This document shows positions 1 through 8,728 of a DNA stretch of 32,867 nt, piece by piece; position 1 is the first letter of the stretch, and each line of letters begins with the position of its first letter. Source of the DNA: Methanothrix sp. Lineage in GTDB: Archaea > Halobacteriota > Methanosarcinia > Methanotrichales > Methanotrichaceae. A program made the position numbers and the translations under genes. The DNA lies in the NCBI GenBank assembly GCA_030611205.1, contig JAUWQF010000010.1:1-32867 (forward strand). Reading direction: 5' to 3'. Under the pieces are notes generated by a model. That model did not search any database and was not told where the DNA came from. It saw only the letters and a list, made by a program, of their open reading frames with translations.

Positions 1-610
1 GCTCGTCTATTACCCCCATGCTGGTGGCGGTCTCTGCCAGATAGAGGGCGCAGGAAGGGGTGCAGTGAAGCGCCTTAAGCCCGAAGTCCATCATAACCTC
101 CAGCTGGCGCTCGGTGTCCCCTGTGGCGCTGGGAACGGCCATGGCACCCATCCTCTCTATGCCGTAGTGGATGCCCAACCCGCCGGTGAAGAATCCGTAG
201 TTCACCGCGTTCTGGAATATGTCCTCTCTGGTGCATCCTACCATGACCAGATCCCGGGCCACCATGTCGGACCAGTTCTCTATGTCCCCGGCGGTGTAAC
301 CCACCACAGTGGGCTTACCGGTGGTGCCCGAGGAGACGTGTACCCTCACGACCTCTTCGTTGGGGACGGCAAAGAGATCGAAGGGGTAATTATCTCTTAG
401 ATCGGTCTTTTCGGTCTCTGGAAGGCGCCTGATATCCTCGAGGCTGCTTATATCGTGGGGAGAGGTGCCCGAAGCCTTCATCTTCCGGTGATAGAAAGGA
501 ACGTTCTCGTAGACCTGTTTCATGGTGTTCTTCAGTCGTCTCAGCTGCAGATCCTCGAGATCGGATCTTTTCATCGTCTCCATCTTGGGCTGCCAGAAAT
601 TCATGCTCAT
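1..610 (-). CDS. paaK: Phenylacetate-CoA ligase family protein (partial, N-terminal half)
   Basis: Translated by hand from the minus strand: 203 codons are open and the gene leaves the window at base 1, so it is absent from the ORF track. It begins MSMNFWQPKMETM and contains the adenylate-forming P-loop motif HVSSGTTGKPTVVGYT near residue 93, typical of the PaaK family, which activates phenylacetate or other aryl or short acids as CoA thioesters using ATP. Family members are about 430 residues, so roughly half is present. The start at 610 is preceded by GAGG about 6 bases upstream; a second ATG at 604 is possible. Such ligases are common in acetate-using methanogens, where the true substrate is often unknown. 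It lies on the same strand as the S-layer gene, 213 bases downstream of it, and a TATA-like GATATATC at 676-683 suggests its own promoter. The family is clear; the substrate is not. Confidence 0.88.
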   Translation of the reverse strand, partial: MSMNFWQPKMETMKRSDLEDLQLRRLKNTMKQVYENVPFYHRKMKASGTSPHDISSLEDIRRLPETEKTDLRDNYPFDLFAVPNEEVVRVHVSSGTTGKPTVVGYTAGDIENWSDMVARDLVMVGCTREDIFQNAVNYGFFTGGLGIHYGIERMGAMAVPSATGDTERQLEVMMDFGLKALHCTPSCALYLAETATSMGVIDE

Positions 611-804
611 CCGATCCTCAAATTTTAGTTCGATCAAATCAATGTGCTAAGTCGTGCCGTGTGAGAGATCATCACGATATATCAATCATTCCCTGAGAAA
701 GCCCCGGCTCTTTGAGCAATAAGAGGCCATCCGATCCCGAATTTTTGGGACTAAACGCCTTTATCCTCGTCCAAGAGAGACGATACCGGCTGCGACGAGC
801 TGCC

Positions 805-813
805 AAAAAAAAA
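805..813 (-). terminator. Oligo-T terminator of the S-layer gene
   Basis: Nine consecutive A on the plus strand, hence T9 on the transcribed minus strand, begin about 10 bases after the S-layer stop codon. Oligo-T tracts without a required hairpin are the usual archaeal termination signal. A highly expressed surface-protein gene would be expected to end at one. Confidence 0.6.
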
Positions 814-823
814 TGAGCAGGGG

Positions 824-3742
824 TCACTTTTTCAAGCTTCCCCTGATCGACTCCACTTGCTTATCCATCCTTCCGGTGGAATAGAGATATGCGACGCCAC
901 CTATGACGAAGATTAGGAGCAAGACCGCCACGATCCACCAATCGGAGGTCTTCTCTTCTACGGTCAAGGCCCTCTGGACGCCATCGACCTCCACCGTGTA
1001 GACTCCAACCTCCTCCGGCACGGCGTACTCGAAGATCACGCTCACGCTCTCGCCGGGCCCGACGGTGACGTCCTTCGTCTCCACCGTAACCCCGTTGACC
1101 TTCAGATCCACTGGCCTGATATCGTCGACCGTGCCAGTGTTCTCCAGGATCGCCTTGATCTTGATCTTCTTGCCGGCCTTCGCGGTCTCATCCATCTCCA
1201 GGCTGGCCAGATTGATGGGAGTGAGCACCACGATCTCTTTGGTGTTCTCCTCGTAGCCTTCTTTCCTGGCCTTGATGGTATGCCTGCCTACGGCATCGGA
1301 GGAATAGGAGACCGTACCCTGGCCGTCACACAGACCCACCTTCACCTCGTCGAAGAAGACCTCCGCGCCTGCCACCGGTCTCTTATCCAGTCCGATGGTG
1401 ATCTTGGTCACAAACTCTTCGCCCTTCATCACCTCAGGAGGCACGCTGATGGCCAAGACCCTCTCCTCTTTGATCACTCTCACCACGATGATGTCCTTGG
1501 CATCGGTATAGTCCGATTTCTTGGCATCGATCTCGAAGCTGCCTGCGATCTTGGGCAGATAGATGGCCACGCCGTCTCCGTCTGTTGTACTTACCTCCTC
1601 ACCATCCACCGAGATGTGGACACCGCTTACGGGCTCTCCCTTCGAGGTGACCTCTATGCGGACGGCGCCGCCTACGATCGCCTCAGCGATCTTGAACGTC
1701 AGAGGTTTGAGCGCTTCTTCTCTGACCTCGACTACCGGAACGACCAGTCTTCTCTTGTCGCCGACCTTGAACTTCAGGTTCTCCATGATGCTTATCGTCT
1801 TGCCCCGTCCAAGGCTGAAAGAGCCGTCGTTCTCCATGGTTATCCCGTCGTCGGAAACGCTCTCAATCTTCATCTTGCCGTAGCTCTCGCCTTCCTTCAC
1901 GTCCGCCGGGTCGTCAGATATCTGGAAGATACCTTCCACGGTGGCCAGATCCTCTTCTCTGCCTCGGAAGACGCTCTGGATGTGGACCGCGATGATGGGT
2001 ACGTCTTCGCTGCCGATCGACTCCTCGTAGACGAAGGTAGAGTCCTTGACCGATCTTCCTGGTTCTACGACCTTGTTGCCCACCTCGTCGCCATCCTTGG
2101 TAATGGACAGGAAGACCTTGTTACCATCCAGGTCTACCTCTTTTATCCTGAGCTCGTACCCCTCCTCCAACGGGAACGTGGCACCGCTCCGTACGGTGTA
2201 AGAATCATCATCGTCGATGAGCACCTTTCGCAGCTCTTCCTCACTTATGACGCTGAAATCGTCTGTGAACTCGGTATCGTCGTTGTATCCGGCGAAGTAC
2301 TTCTCAGCCAGGAAACCTATGACATCGTAGTCTCCCCAACGGGAATATTCGAAGCTTACAGACTTCGGCACGGTCTCGTATTCCAGGTCGCCATCGTCTA
2401 TTTTGGCGCCCGAGAACCTGGCGGTGAGCCTCTCGGTACCCACATCATCATCGATATCGTAGTAGAAGCCCTCGAAGTTGTATGGGGTCCAGGTGAACCT
2501 GTCGACCTCGTCCGGGTCTACCATGGTGCCTCTGATCTCGTAGCTTCCGGTTCTCTTCACCACGGGCGCGAACCTGAGGGTGTTGTTATCCGCGACCAGG
2601 AAGCTGACGTCGCCCATGACGGGGACCTTCTTTCCCTTCCTGAGGGTGATGGAGTTATCGTTCTCCATGATGATCCGCTTGCCAGATACCGAGTCGATCT
2701 TCATATCCCCGTACTTGTCACCGGATTCTATGGAAGTATGGGTATCGGATATCTGGAATAATCCGTTTATGGTCACCAGGCTGGTTTCTGCTCCGGAGAA
2801 GACGTTCGATATGTGAGCCATGACCAGTGGCAGGTCCTCTCCGCTGAGATCGACCTCGTATTTGTAGGTCGAATCATCGATGTCACCCGGAGTTATCACT
2901 CTGCTATCGACCTCATCACCGTCCTGGGCCAGGGAAAACCAGACCTTGTTGCCGTCCAGGTCGATCTCCTTGATCCTGAGCTCGTAGCCCTCTTCCAAGG
3001 GGAGGACAGACCCGGTGGTCACCGTGTATTCGTCATCGCTATCGATCAGAACCTCTCGCAGCTCTTCTTCGTCGAGAAGGCTGATCTCGTCGTCCGCCAC
3101 CGTCGTGCCCATATAGCCTGCGAAGAACTTCTCGGCCATGAACCCTATGACCTGATATTCGCCCCAGTCACCGAACTCGAACTCTATATCGTCTGCGTTC
3201 GTCTCGTAGACCAGGTCTCCCTCATCGATGGATCGGTCGTATTCGTCGCCGGATTTTTTCAGGTGGACCGTGAGTTCCTCGGTTCCAATTCCTTCGTCCA
3301 GGTCATAGAAGAAACCCGAGAATGTCTGGGGCGTCCAGGTGTAAGTGTCCGGGTTTATGCCCTCGCGCCAGATCCTATCGGTCTCCGAGAGCTCTATTTC
3401 TTCCTCCACTTCTTCCTCGTCTAAGGGAAGTTCTGGCGTGATCTCTCCGAGGTCGCCCGTTTCGTTTCCTGTGGCGCCGACATCACCCGTTTCGTTTCCT
3501 GTAGCGCTGACGTCACCCGTCTCGTTTCCTGTAGCGCCGACGTCACCCGTTTCGTTTCCTGTAGCGCCGACATCGCCTGTTCCATCACCAGAACTGTCGT
3601 CTGATGGTGGCGCATCAGTTGGTGGCGCATCTGATGGTGGTGCATCTCCCACGGAATCCTCTGCCAATCCAGCCAGCGGCAAGATCACCGCCATCGCAAC
3701 CAGAAGCAGACAGATCGGTCTTCCCATCCTAAAGTAGCTCAT
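824..3742 (-). CDS. S-layer protein with duplicated surface domain and C-terminal membrane anchor
   Basis: 972 residues. An N-terminal signal peptide has a hydrophobic core at about residues 10-25, with likely cleavage after AGLA. A Pro/Ser/Asp stretch (33-53) and four copies of GDVGATGNET (56-95) follow, then an acidic stretch. Two homologous domains lie at about 124-408 and 409-680; each opens with a TWTP..F.GF.YD motif and contains WG.Y.VIGF.AEK.FAGY, the signature of the Methanosarcina S-layer duplication domain (DUF1608/TIGR01567 type). After these come Ig-like or carboxypeptidase-regulatory-like beta domains (about 690-850), a CARDB-like domain, and one transmembrane helix (WWIVAVLLLIFVIGG) with a short basic tail. 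It should form the paracrystalline cell wall, held by the C-terminal helix. Methanosarcina S-layer proteins usually have a plain acidic tether in place of the beta domains, so this is a longer version. The start has GGAGGAG about 5 bases upstream. Confidence 0.9.
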   Translation of the reverse strand: MSYFRMGRPICLLLVAMAVILPLAGLAEDSVGDAPPSDAPPTDAPPSDDSSGDGTGDVGATGNETGDVGATGNETGDVSATGNETGDVGATGNETGDLGEITPELPLDEEEVEEEIELSETDRIWREGINPDTYTWTPQTFSGFFYDLDEGIGTEELTVHLKKSGDEYDRSIDEGDLVYETNADDIEFEFGDWGEYQVIGFMAEKFFAGYMGTTVADDEISLLDEEELREVLIDSDDEYTVTTGSVLPLEEGYELRIKEIDLDGNKVWFSLAQDGDEVDSRVITPGDIDDSTYKYEVDLSGEDLPLVMAHISNVFSGAETSLVTINGLFQISDTHTSIESGDKYGDMKIDSVSGKRIIMENDNSITLRKGKKVPVMGDVSFLVADNNTLRFAPVVKRTGSYEIRGTMVDPDEVDRFTWTPYNFEGFYYDIDDDVGTERLTARFSGAKIDDGDLEYETVPKSVSFEYSRWGDYDVIGFLAEKYFAGYNDDTEFTDDFSVISEEELRKVLIDDDDSYTVRSGATFPLEEGYELRIKEVDLDGNKVFLSITKDGDEVGNKVVEPGRSVKDSTFVYEESIGSEDVPIIAVHIQSVFRGREEDLATVEGIFQISDDPADVKEGESYGKMKIESVSDDGITMENDGSFSLGRGKTISIMENLKFKVGDKRRLVVPVVEVREEALKPLTFKIAEAIVGGAVRIEVTSKGEPVSGVHISVDGEEVSTTDGDGVAIYLPKIAGSFEIDAKKSDYTDAKDIIVVRVIKEERVLAISVPPEVMKGEEFVTKITIGLDKRPVAGAEVFFDEVKVGLCDGQGTVSYSSDAVGRHTIKARKEGYEENTKEIVVLTPINLASLEMDETAKAGKKIKIKAILENTGTVDDIRPVDLKVNGVTVETKDVTVGPGESVSVIFEYAVPEEVGVYTVEVDGVQRALTVEEKTSDWWIVAVLLLIFVIGGVAYLYSTGRMDKQVESIRGSLKK
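3458..3577 (-). repeat. Four 30-bp tandem repeats encoding GDVGATGNET
   Basis: Four in-frame near-identical 30-base units inside the S-layer gene encode residues 56-95. The units differ by a few substitutions, one of which changes Gly to Ser. Each carries an Asn-Glu-Thr N-glycosylation sequon. Near-identity at DNA level indicates recent expansion or copy-number instability. Confidence 0.9.
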
Positions 3743-3782
3743 GGCACTCCTCCAAGCTTATAGCAGATTTAATTATCAGCAT

Positions 3783-3812
3783 TATATATGATTTATATAT
3801 ATATATATATTA
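3783..3812 (-). promoter_or_regulatory. AT-rich promoter of the S-layer gene
   Basis: An uninterrupted alternating TA run at 3794-3811 with flanking TATA-like sequence lies 50-70 bases upstream of the S-layer ATG, and a strong GGAGGAG ribosome binding site sits next to the start. This fits an archaeal TATA box followed by a leader of roughly 25-40 bases. The exact box cannot be chosen because several overlapping registers match. Confidence 0.55.
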
Positions 3813-3882
3813 TCAAGTCTCATATACAACGATCATTTTACCAATAGCTCTAACCTGCTTTGAGTTAAGCGTTTCGTCAAAA

Positions 3883-3890
3883 TTATATAA
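3883..3890 (+). promoter_or_regulatory. TATA-like box upstream of the Cas4-like gene
   Basis: TTATATAA is a good archaeal TATA match and would start transcription near 3912, giving a leader of about 110 bases before the Cas4-like ATG. A weaker TTATTTAT lies at about 3920. No open frame in the leader looks like a real peptide. Confidence 0.35.
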
Positions 3891-4021
3891 GGCAAACGGG
3901 ATGATATACCACCTACGCCTTATTTATCCTGACCGGATAACGAATATTGGACTCTTCGCTGTTCTTCGCTGTTTATGTACAACAAGTAACTTTTTGAACG
4001 TGGAGACCTGCACACGTTACG

Positions 4022-4759
4022 ATGCCTCCCCTCGTCAGGATCTCCGATATCGGCCTGTACCTCCGCTGTCCCAGGCTGGTCTACTTCGAGGCTCTGGGCT
4101 CCTCTCCCTGGTCCTCGGTTCCTTCCAACATGATCCTCCGGGAGCTGGCGCTCTCGATATCCGACCTGGAACCCGGAGCCGACCTGGAAGGCCACCTCAT
4201 ATCGGAGCTGCGACGAGCGGAAGAGGAACTGCCCGCGATCTACCGGGATATGATCGACCTATCCGATCTCAAGGCCGCCGCCAGAGAGATCGAGAGGGCG
4301 GTCCCCCTGATGGCGGCAGGTCTTTTCACAAAACTGGATCAAATCCTCCCTAGCGAGGTGGAGGTGGACCTGCGGTCGGACCGCCTGGGATTATCCGGCA
4401 GGCTGGACAGGCTAATCACCAGGGACCCGCCGGAGCCCTCCATAATCAGGATGGGCACGCCGCCTGAGAACGGGATCTGGAGGGACGACCGGATCCGGCT
4501 GGCAGGTTACGCCCTCCTCTTAGAAGATGCATACGACCAAAGAGTGGATCGGGGGTTCGTAGAGTACCCTCGCGCCGGTGAGATCAGATCGGCAAAGATC
4601 AGGAGCACGGACCGAAGAAGGGTGCTCAAGATCAGAGATCGTGTCCGGCAGATAAAGGAGGGCCGTCTGCCCGACCGTCCAAAAAACGCCCCCTGCGATC
4701 GGTGCCCCCTGGCGGAAAAGTGCGACTCTCGCCGATCTCTGGCCTCCAAATTCTTCTAG
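4022..4759 (+). CDS. Cas4-like PD-(D/E)XK family protein, catalytic motifs apparently substituted
   Basis: 245 residues. Cys16 (LRCPRL) and a C-terminal Cys225-x2-Cys228-x5-Cys234 cluster match the four cysteines that hold the 4Fe-4S cluster in Cas4/AddB-type exonucleases. The middle has the family's GRLDRL strand and the GIWRDDRIRLAGYALLLE helix. Canonical Cas4 has an E-x-K before this (about VEVKTG) and Q-x3-Y in the helix; here the corresponding stretch reads SIIRMGT and the Gln is Arg, so the nuclease may be inactive or may use different residues. No CRISPR array or cas1/cas2 is in the window, so a stand-alone DNA-repair or regulatory role is as likely as adaptation. ATG 4022 is the only good start; the ribosome site is weak. 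The gene sits between the divergent S-layer gene and pyrB. Confidence 0.78.
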   Translation: MPPLVRISDIGLYLRCPRLVYFEALGSSPWSSVPSNMILRELALSISDLEPGADLEGHLISELRRAEEELPAIYRDMIDLSDLKAAAREIERAVPLMAAGLFTKLDQILPSEVEVDLRSDRLGLSGRLDRLITRDPPEPSIIRMGTPPENGIWRDDRIRLAGYALLLEDAYDQRVDRGFVEYPRAGEIRSAKIRSTDRRRVLKIRDRVRQIKEGRLPDRPKNAPCDRCPLAEKCDSRRSLASKFF

Positions 4760-4802
4760 TTGTACAAAAAATGTGAGCGTAAGCGAAGATTCGCTCGATA
4801 AG

Positions 4803-4812
4803 CGTTATATCT
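4803..4812 (+). promoter_or_regulatory. TATA box of pyrBI (leaderless start)
   Basis: CGTTATATCT is centred about 26 bases upstream of the pyrB ATG at 4834, and no ribosome binding site lies between. In archaea this geometry places the transcript start at or next to the initiation codon, so pyrB is probably leaderless. Confidence 0.6.
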
Positions 4813-4827
4813 GAAACCCGCAAATAA

Positions 4828-5760
<933 letters not shown>

Positions 5761-5761
5761 G

Positions 5762-6217
5762 ATGATGATGAAGGTAACCCCCATCAAGAACGGCACGGTC
5801 ATCGACCACATATCCGCGGGCCAGGCGCTGAACGTCCTCAAAATCCTGGGGATATACCACACCACCGATGCCACCATCAGCGTTCTGATGAACGTTACCA
5901 GCAGAAACCTCGGCAAAAAAGATATCGTAAAGGTGGAGATGAGAGAGCTGGAGGTGGGCGAGGTAAACAAGATCGCCCTGATCGCGCCCGGTGCTACCAT
6001 CAACATCATCAGAGACTACGAGGTGGCGGAGAAGTACGCGGTGGATATGCCGGACCTCATCGTGGGGGTGATGAGGTGCCCCAACCACAACTGCATATCC
6101 AACACCGATGAGCCCATCAAGTCCCAGTTCCTGGTTAAGAACAAGAACCCGGTGGTGCTAAGGTGCCTTTACTGCGAGCAGACGATCACCGAGAATATAG
6201 CAGACTACTTAATCTAG
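5762..6217 (+). CDS. pyrI: Aspartate carbamoyltransferase regulatory subunit
   Basis: About 151 residues. It binds nucleotide effectors (CTP, ATP) and links PyrB trimers. The N-terminal allosteric domain starts KVTPIKNGTVIDHISAGQAL, matching archaeal PyrI. The C-terminal zinc domain has Cys-x4-Cys (CPNHNC) and Cys-x2-Cys (CLYC), the four ligands needed for contact with PyrB. I place the start at ATG 5762, one base after the pyrB stop, with GGTGAT 13 bases upstream. The track's GTG 5744 and ATG 5747 would overlap pyrB and add a poorly conserved tail; ATG 5765 or 5768 are also possible. Confidence 0.95.
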   Translation: MMMKVTPIKNGTVIDHISAGQALNVLKILGIYHTTDATISVLMNVTSRNLGKKDIVKVEMRELEVGEVNKIALIAPGATINIIRDYEVAEKYAVDMPDLIVGVMRCPNHNCISNTDEPIKSQFLVKNKNPVVLRCLYCEQTITENIADYLI

Positions 6218-6222
6218 GACAG

Positions 6223-6242
6223 GGACGTACAAGGACGTACAA
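6223..6242. repeat. 10-bp perfect tandem duplication
   Basis: GGACGTACAA occurs twice head to tail in the 55-base gap between pyrI and the FKBP gene. It is too short to interpret; it could be slippage or a paired binding site. Confidence 0.6.
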
Positions 6243-6272
6243 GCGACAAATCAACCGAGGACGGAGTTCAAG

Positions 6273-7049
6273 ATGACGGTAAAAGATGGCGATTTCATCA
6301 TGGTGGACTACACCGAGAGGACGAACGGGATGGTCGTATTCACCACAGACGAGAACCTGGCGACCGAGAATGACATCTATGACGAGCAGATCGAGTACGG
6401 ACCCAGGCTCATTGTGGTAGGTTCCAGAGACGTGGCAGAGGGGTTCAAGGAGGAACTGATCGATAAGGAGATCGGCCATTCGGGAAGCGTGGAGGTTCCT
6501 CACGAGAAGGCCTACGGCGCTTACGATCCTGATAAGGTCGATTCCGTCCTTCTGAACAAGTTCAAGGATGATAAGCCGGGGGTCGGTATGCGCACATCCA
6601 TCGACGGCAAGATGGGCACCATCACTCGCGTAATCGGGAGAAAGGTCCGGGTAGACTACAACCACCCCCTGGCGGGCAAGACGATCGAGTACGATTATAC
6701 CATCAGAGAGCTCATAGAAGACCGGGGGGAGAAGCTGAAAGGCCTGATAAAGATCTTCTCCGGGATGAACCTGGAAGTCGAGATCGTCGATGGTGACGTG
6801 GCAGAGGTCGACTCTCCATGGGAGATGGGACTCTATCAAAAATGGCCTATGATCAAGCAAGGAGTGGCGAATATGGCCATGCACCTCCTGGACCTCAAGG
6901 AGGTCCGCTTCATCGAGACCCACAAGCCAGAGCCACAGGTCACCTCACAGGTCGTATCGCCACCCCAAAAAGAGACGACGGAAAGCGCAAAAGAGGCGGC
7001 AGAAGAGAAGGAAGACGCGCCGATCGATGAGAGCGGGGAGCAGATCTAG
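6273..7049 (+). CDS. Long archaeal FKBP-type peptidyl-prolyl cis-trans isomerase
   Basis: 258 residues. Long archaeal FKBPs (about 26-30 kDa) combine a prolyl isomerase domain, an inserted chaperone (IF) flap and an extra C-terminal domain. The N-terminal GDFIMVDYTERTNGMVVFTT strand, the AYGAYDPDKV flap entry and the VDYNHPLAGKTIEYDYTI strand identify the family. Residues about 215-258 form a low-complexity Lys/Glu/Ala tail (KETTESAKEAAEEKEDAP) of unknown purpose. It should help proteins fold in the cytoplasm. GGAG lies 7 bases before the ATG. It follows pyrI by 55 bases and may be cotranscribed. It is the first of three FKBP genes in the window. Confidence 0.92.
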   Translation: MTVKDGDFIMVDYTERTNGMVVFTTDENLATENDIYDEQIEYGPRLIVVGSRDVAEGFKEELIDKEIGHSGSVEVPHEKAYGAYDPDKVDSVLLNKFKDDKPGVGMRTSIDGKMGTITRVIGRKVRVDYNHPLAGKTIEYDYTIRELIEDRGEKLKGLIKIFSGMNLEVEIVDGDVAEVDSPWEMGLYQKWPMIKQGVANMAMHLLDLKEVRFIETHKPEPQVTSQVVSPPQKETTESAKEAAEEKEDAPIDESGEQI

Positions 7050-7124
7050 TTCACCCGCCCATTTTTGAGAAGCAGTTTGAGAGGCAGTGCTGTGGGGCAG
7101 CGCCGAGAACAGCGCCGTCCCAGC

Positions 7125-7138
7125 AAAAGGTTTTATAG
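7125..7138 (+). promoter_or_regulatory. BRE/TATA promoter of leuA
   Basis: AAAAGG followed by TTTTATAG forms a good archaeal BRE/TATA pair centred about 27 bases before ATG 7162, the spacing of a leaderless transcript. It supports 7162 as the real start of leuA although that ATG is out of frame with the body of the gene. Confidence 0.55.
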
Positions 7139-7161
7139 GGCGGCGTATCCTTTCAGGGCCT

Positions 7162-8728
7162 ATGGAGCAAGAATCCTCAGCGTGGGATCGTTTTCTATAA
7201 CACCGATGCACTGCGTGACGAACGAGTTAAAATTTTCGATACCACCCTCCGTGATGGTGAACAGACGCCGGGAGTCTCCCTGACGCCCGAAGAGAAGATT
7301 ACCATCGCCAGGCAGCTCGACAAGCTTGGTGTGAGCATCATAGAAGCTGGTTTTCCCGTATCGTCCCGAGGCGAGTTCGAGGCGGTCAAGAATATCGCAG
7401 ATGAAGGCTTGGGCGTAGAGGTATGCGGCCTGGCCAGGATCGTCAAGAAGGATATCGATCGTTGTCTCGACGCCAACGTGGACATGGTCCATGTCTTCGT
7501 CTCCACCTCGGACATCCAGATAGCCCATACCATAAAGAAAAGCCATCAGGAGATAGTGAAAGCCTCTGCAGAGGCCGTCCAGTACGTAAAAGACCATGAC
7601 AGATCTTGTTTATTCTCGGCCATGGACGCCACCAGGACATCTCCTCAGTTCCTGAAGGAGATCTTCGGAGCGGTCGAAGGGGTGGGCTGTGACATAATCA
7701 ACATACCAGATACCGTAGGGGTGGCCATACCTTCATCGTTCTACAGGATGGTCAAAGAGATCTGCGAGAACACCAAGAATATGGTGGTAGACGTCCACTG
7801 TCACAACGACTTCGGCCTGGCGGTGGCCAACAGCCTGGCCGCTTTCGAAGCAGGCGCCAGGGAGGTCCAGGTTACGGTGAACGGCCTGGGCGAGAGGGCG
7901 GGCAACGCCAACCTGGCGGAAACCGTGATGAGCCTCCACTCCATCTACGGGGCCAGAACAGGCATAAAGACTCAGTACATGGTGGAGACCGCGAAGCTGG
8001 TGGAGAGACTCACCAAGATCGGCATATCGCCTACAACCCCCATCGTCGGCGAGAACGCCTTCTCTCACGAGAGCGGGATCCACAGCCAGGGCGTGCTGGA
8101 GCGATCCGACACATTCGAGCCGGGGATAATGACCCCGGAGATGGTAGGCCACCGGAGACGGATCGTGTTGGGCAAACACACCGGCAGGCACGCGGTGATG
8201 CAGTCTCTCAAAGATATGGGGTATAGCCCCAACAATGACCAGCTCCAGGAGATCCTGGAGAGGATCAAGGACCTGGGTGACAAAGGCAAACACATTACCG
8301 ACGCCGACCTCGAGACCATCGCCGAGGTGATAATCGGCGAGATCGCAAAGGACAAGCAGGCGGTGGTCTTGAAAGAGGTCTCGGTCATGACAGGAAACAT
8401 GATAACCCCCACGGCCACTGTCAGGGCTATAGTCCGCGGAGAAGAGAAGGTCCTGGCCGCGACCGGGGTGGGACCCGTCGACGCTGCCGTGAGCGCTGTT
8501 CGCGGTCTGGTGGGCGATGATACCGCGATTACGCTCAGGGACTTCAAGATAGAGGCCATAACAGGCGGGTCTAACGCCCTGGCCGAGGTGGTCATCGGGG
8601 TAGAGAACAGCCGCCGGGGCAAGATCGTCACCGCGCGATCTGCAAGAGAGGATATCGTCATGGCATCTGTAGAAGCGCTGGTGAGCGCCATAAACCGGCT
8701 CATGCTTCTGGAGGAAGATCTGAGTTGA
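7162..8728 (+). CDS. leuA: 2-isopropylmalate synthase with apparent 5' frameshift
   Basis: Condenses acetyl-CoA with 2-oxoisovalerate in the first step of leucine synthesis. The track starts at GTG 7331, but the same frame is open further upstream and encodes [19 protein letters not shown], the essential N-terminal active-site motif, with no ATG, GTG or TTG before it. ATG 7162 in the next frame encodes [11 protein letters not shown] and then stops. Removing one T from the TTTT run at 7191-7194 joins the two as [15 protein letters not shown], giving about 521 residues, normal for the family. The [13 protein letters not shown] metal site, NGLGERAGN, and the C-terminal regulatory domain (about 385-510) are intact. 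Citramalate or homocitrate synthase are alternatives, but EAGFPVSS and the overall match favour LeuA. The frameshift may be a sequencing error, a mutation or programmed. Confidence 0.88.

Noticed and set aside
611-823. Possible small RNA between the S-layer and paaK genes, with a CCTTTATCC box on the plus strand
   Set aside because: There is a weak box only and no defined structure or end signal on that strand.
1280-2761. 493-residue open frame on the plus strand
   Set aside because: It is antisense to the S-layer gene, rich in His/Leu/Asp/Val in a shadow pattern, and lacks any recognisable motif.
3743-4021. Possible CRISPR leader or array next to the Cas4-like gene
   Set aside because: No spaced direct repeats are present; only an AT run and a 10-base tandem duplication (CTTCGCTGTT) are seen.
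3901-4353. 150-residue plus-strand frame before and across the Cas4-like gene
   Set aside because: It overlaps the recognised Cas4-like frame and has no family features; its ATG is too close to the TATA box.
7331-7333. GTG 7331 as the start of leuA
   Set aside because: It would remove the essential DTTLRDGEQ active-site motif encoded just upstream in the same frame.
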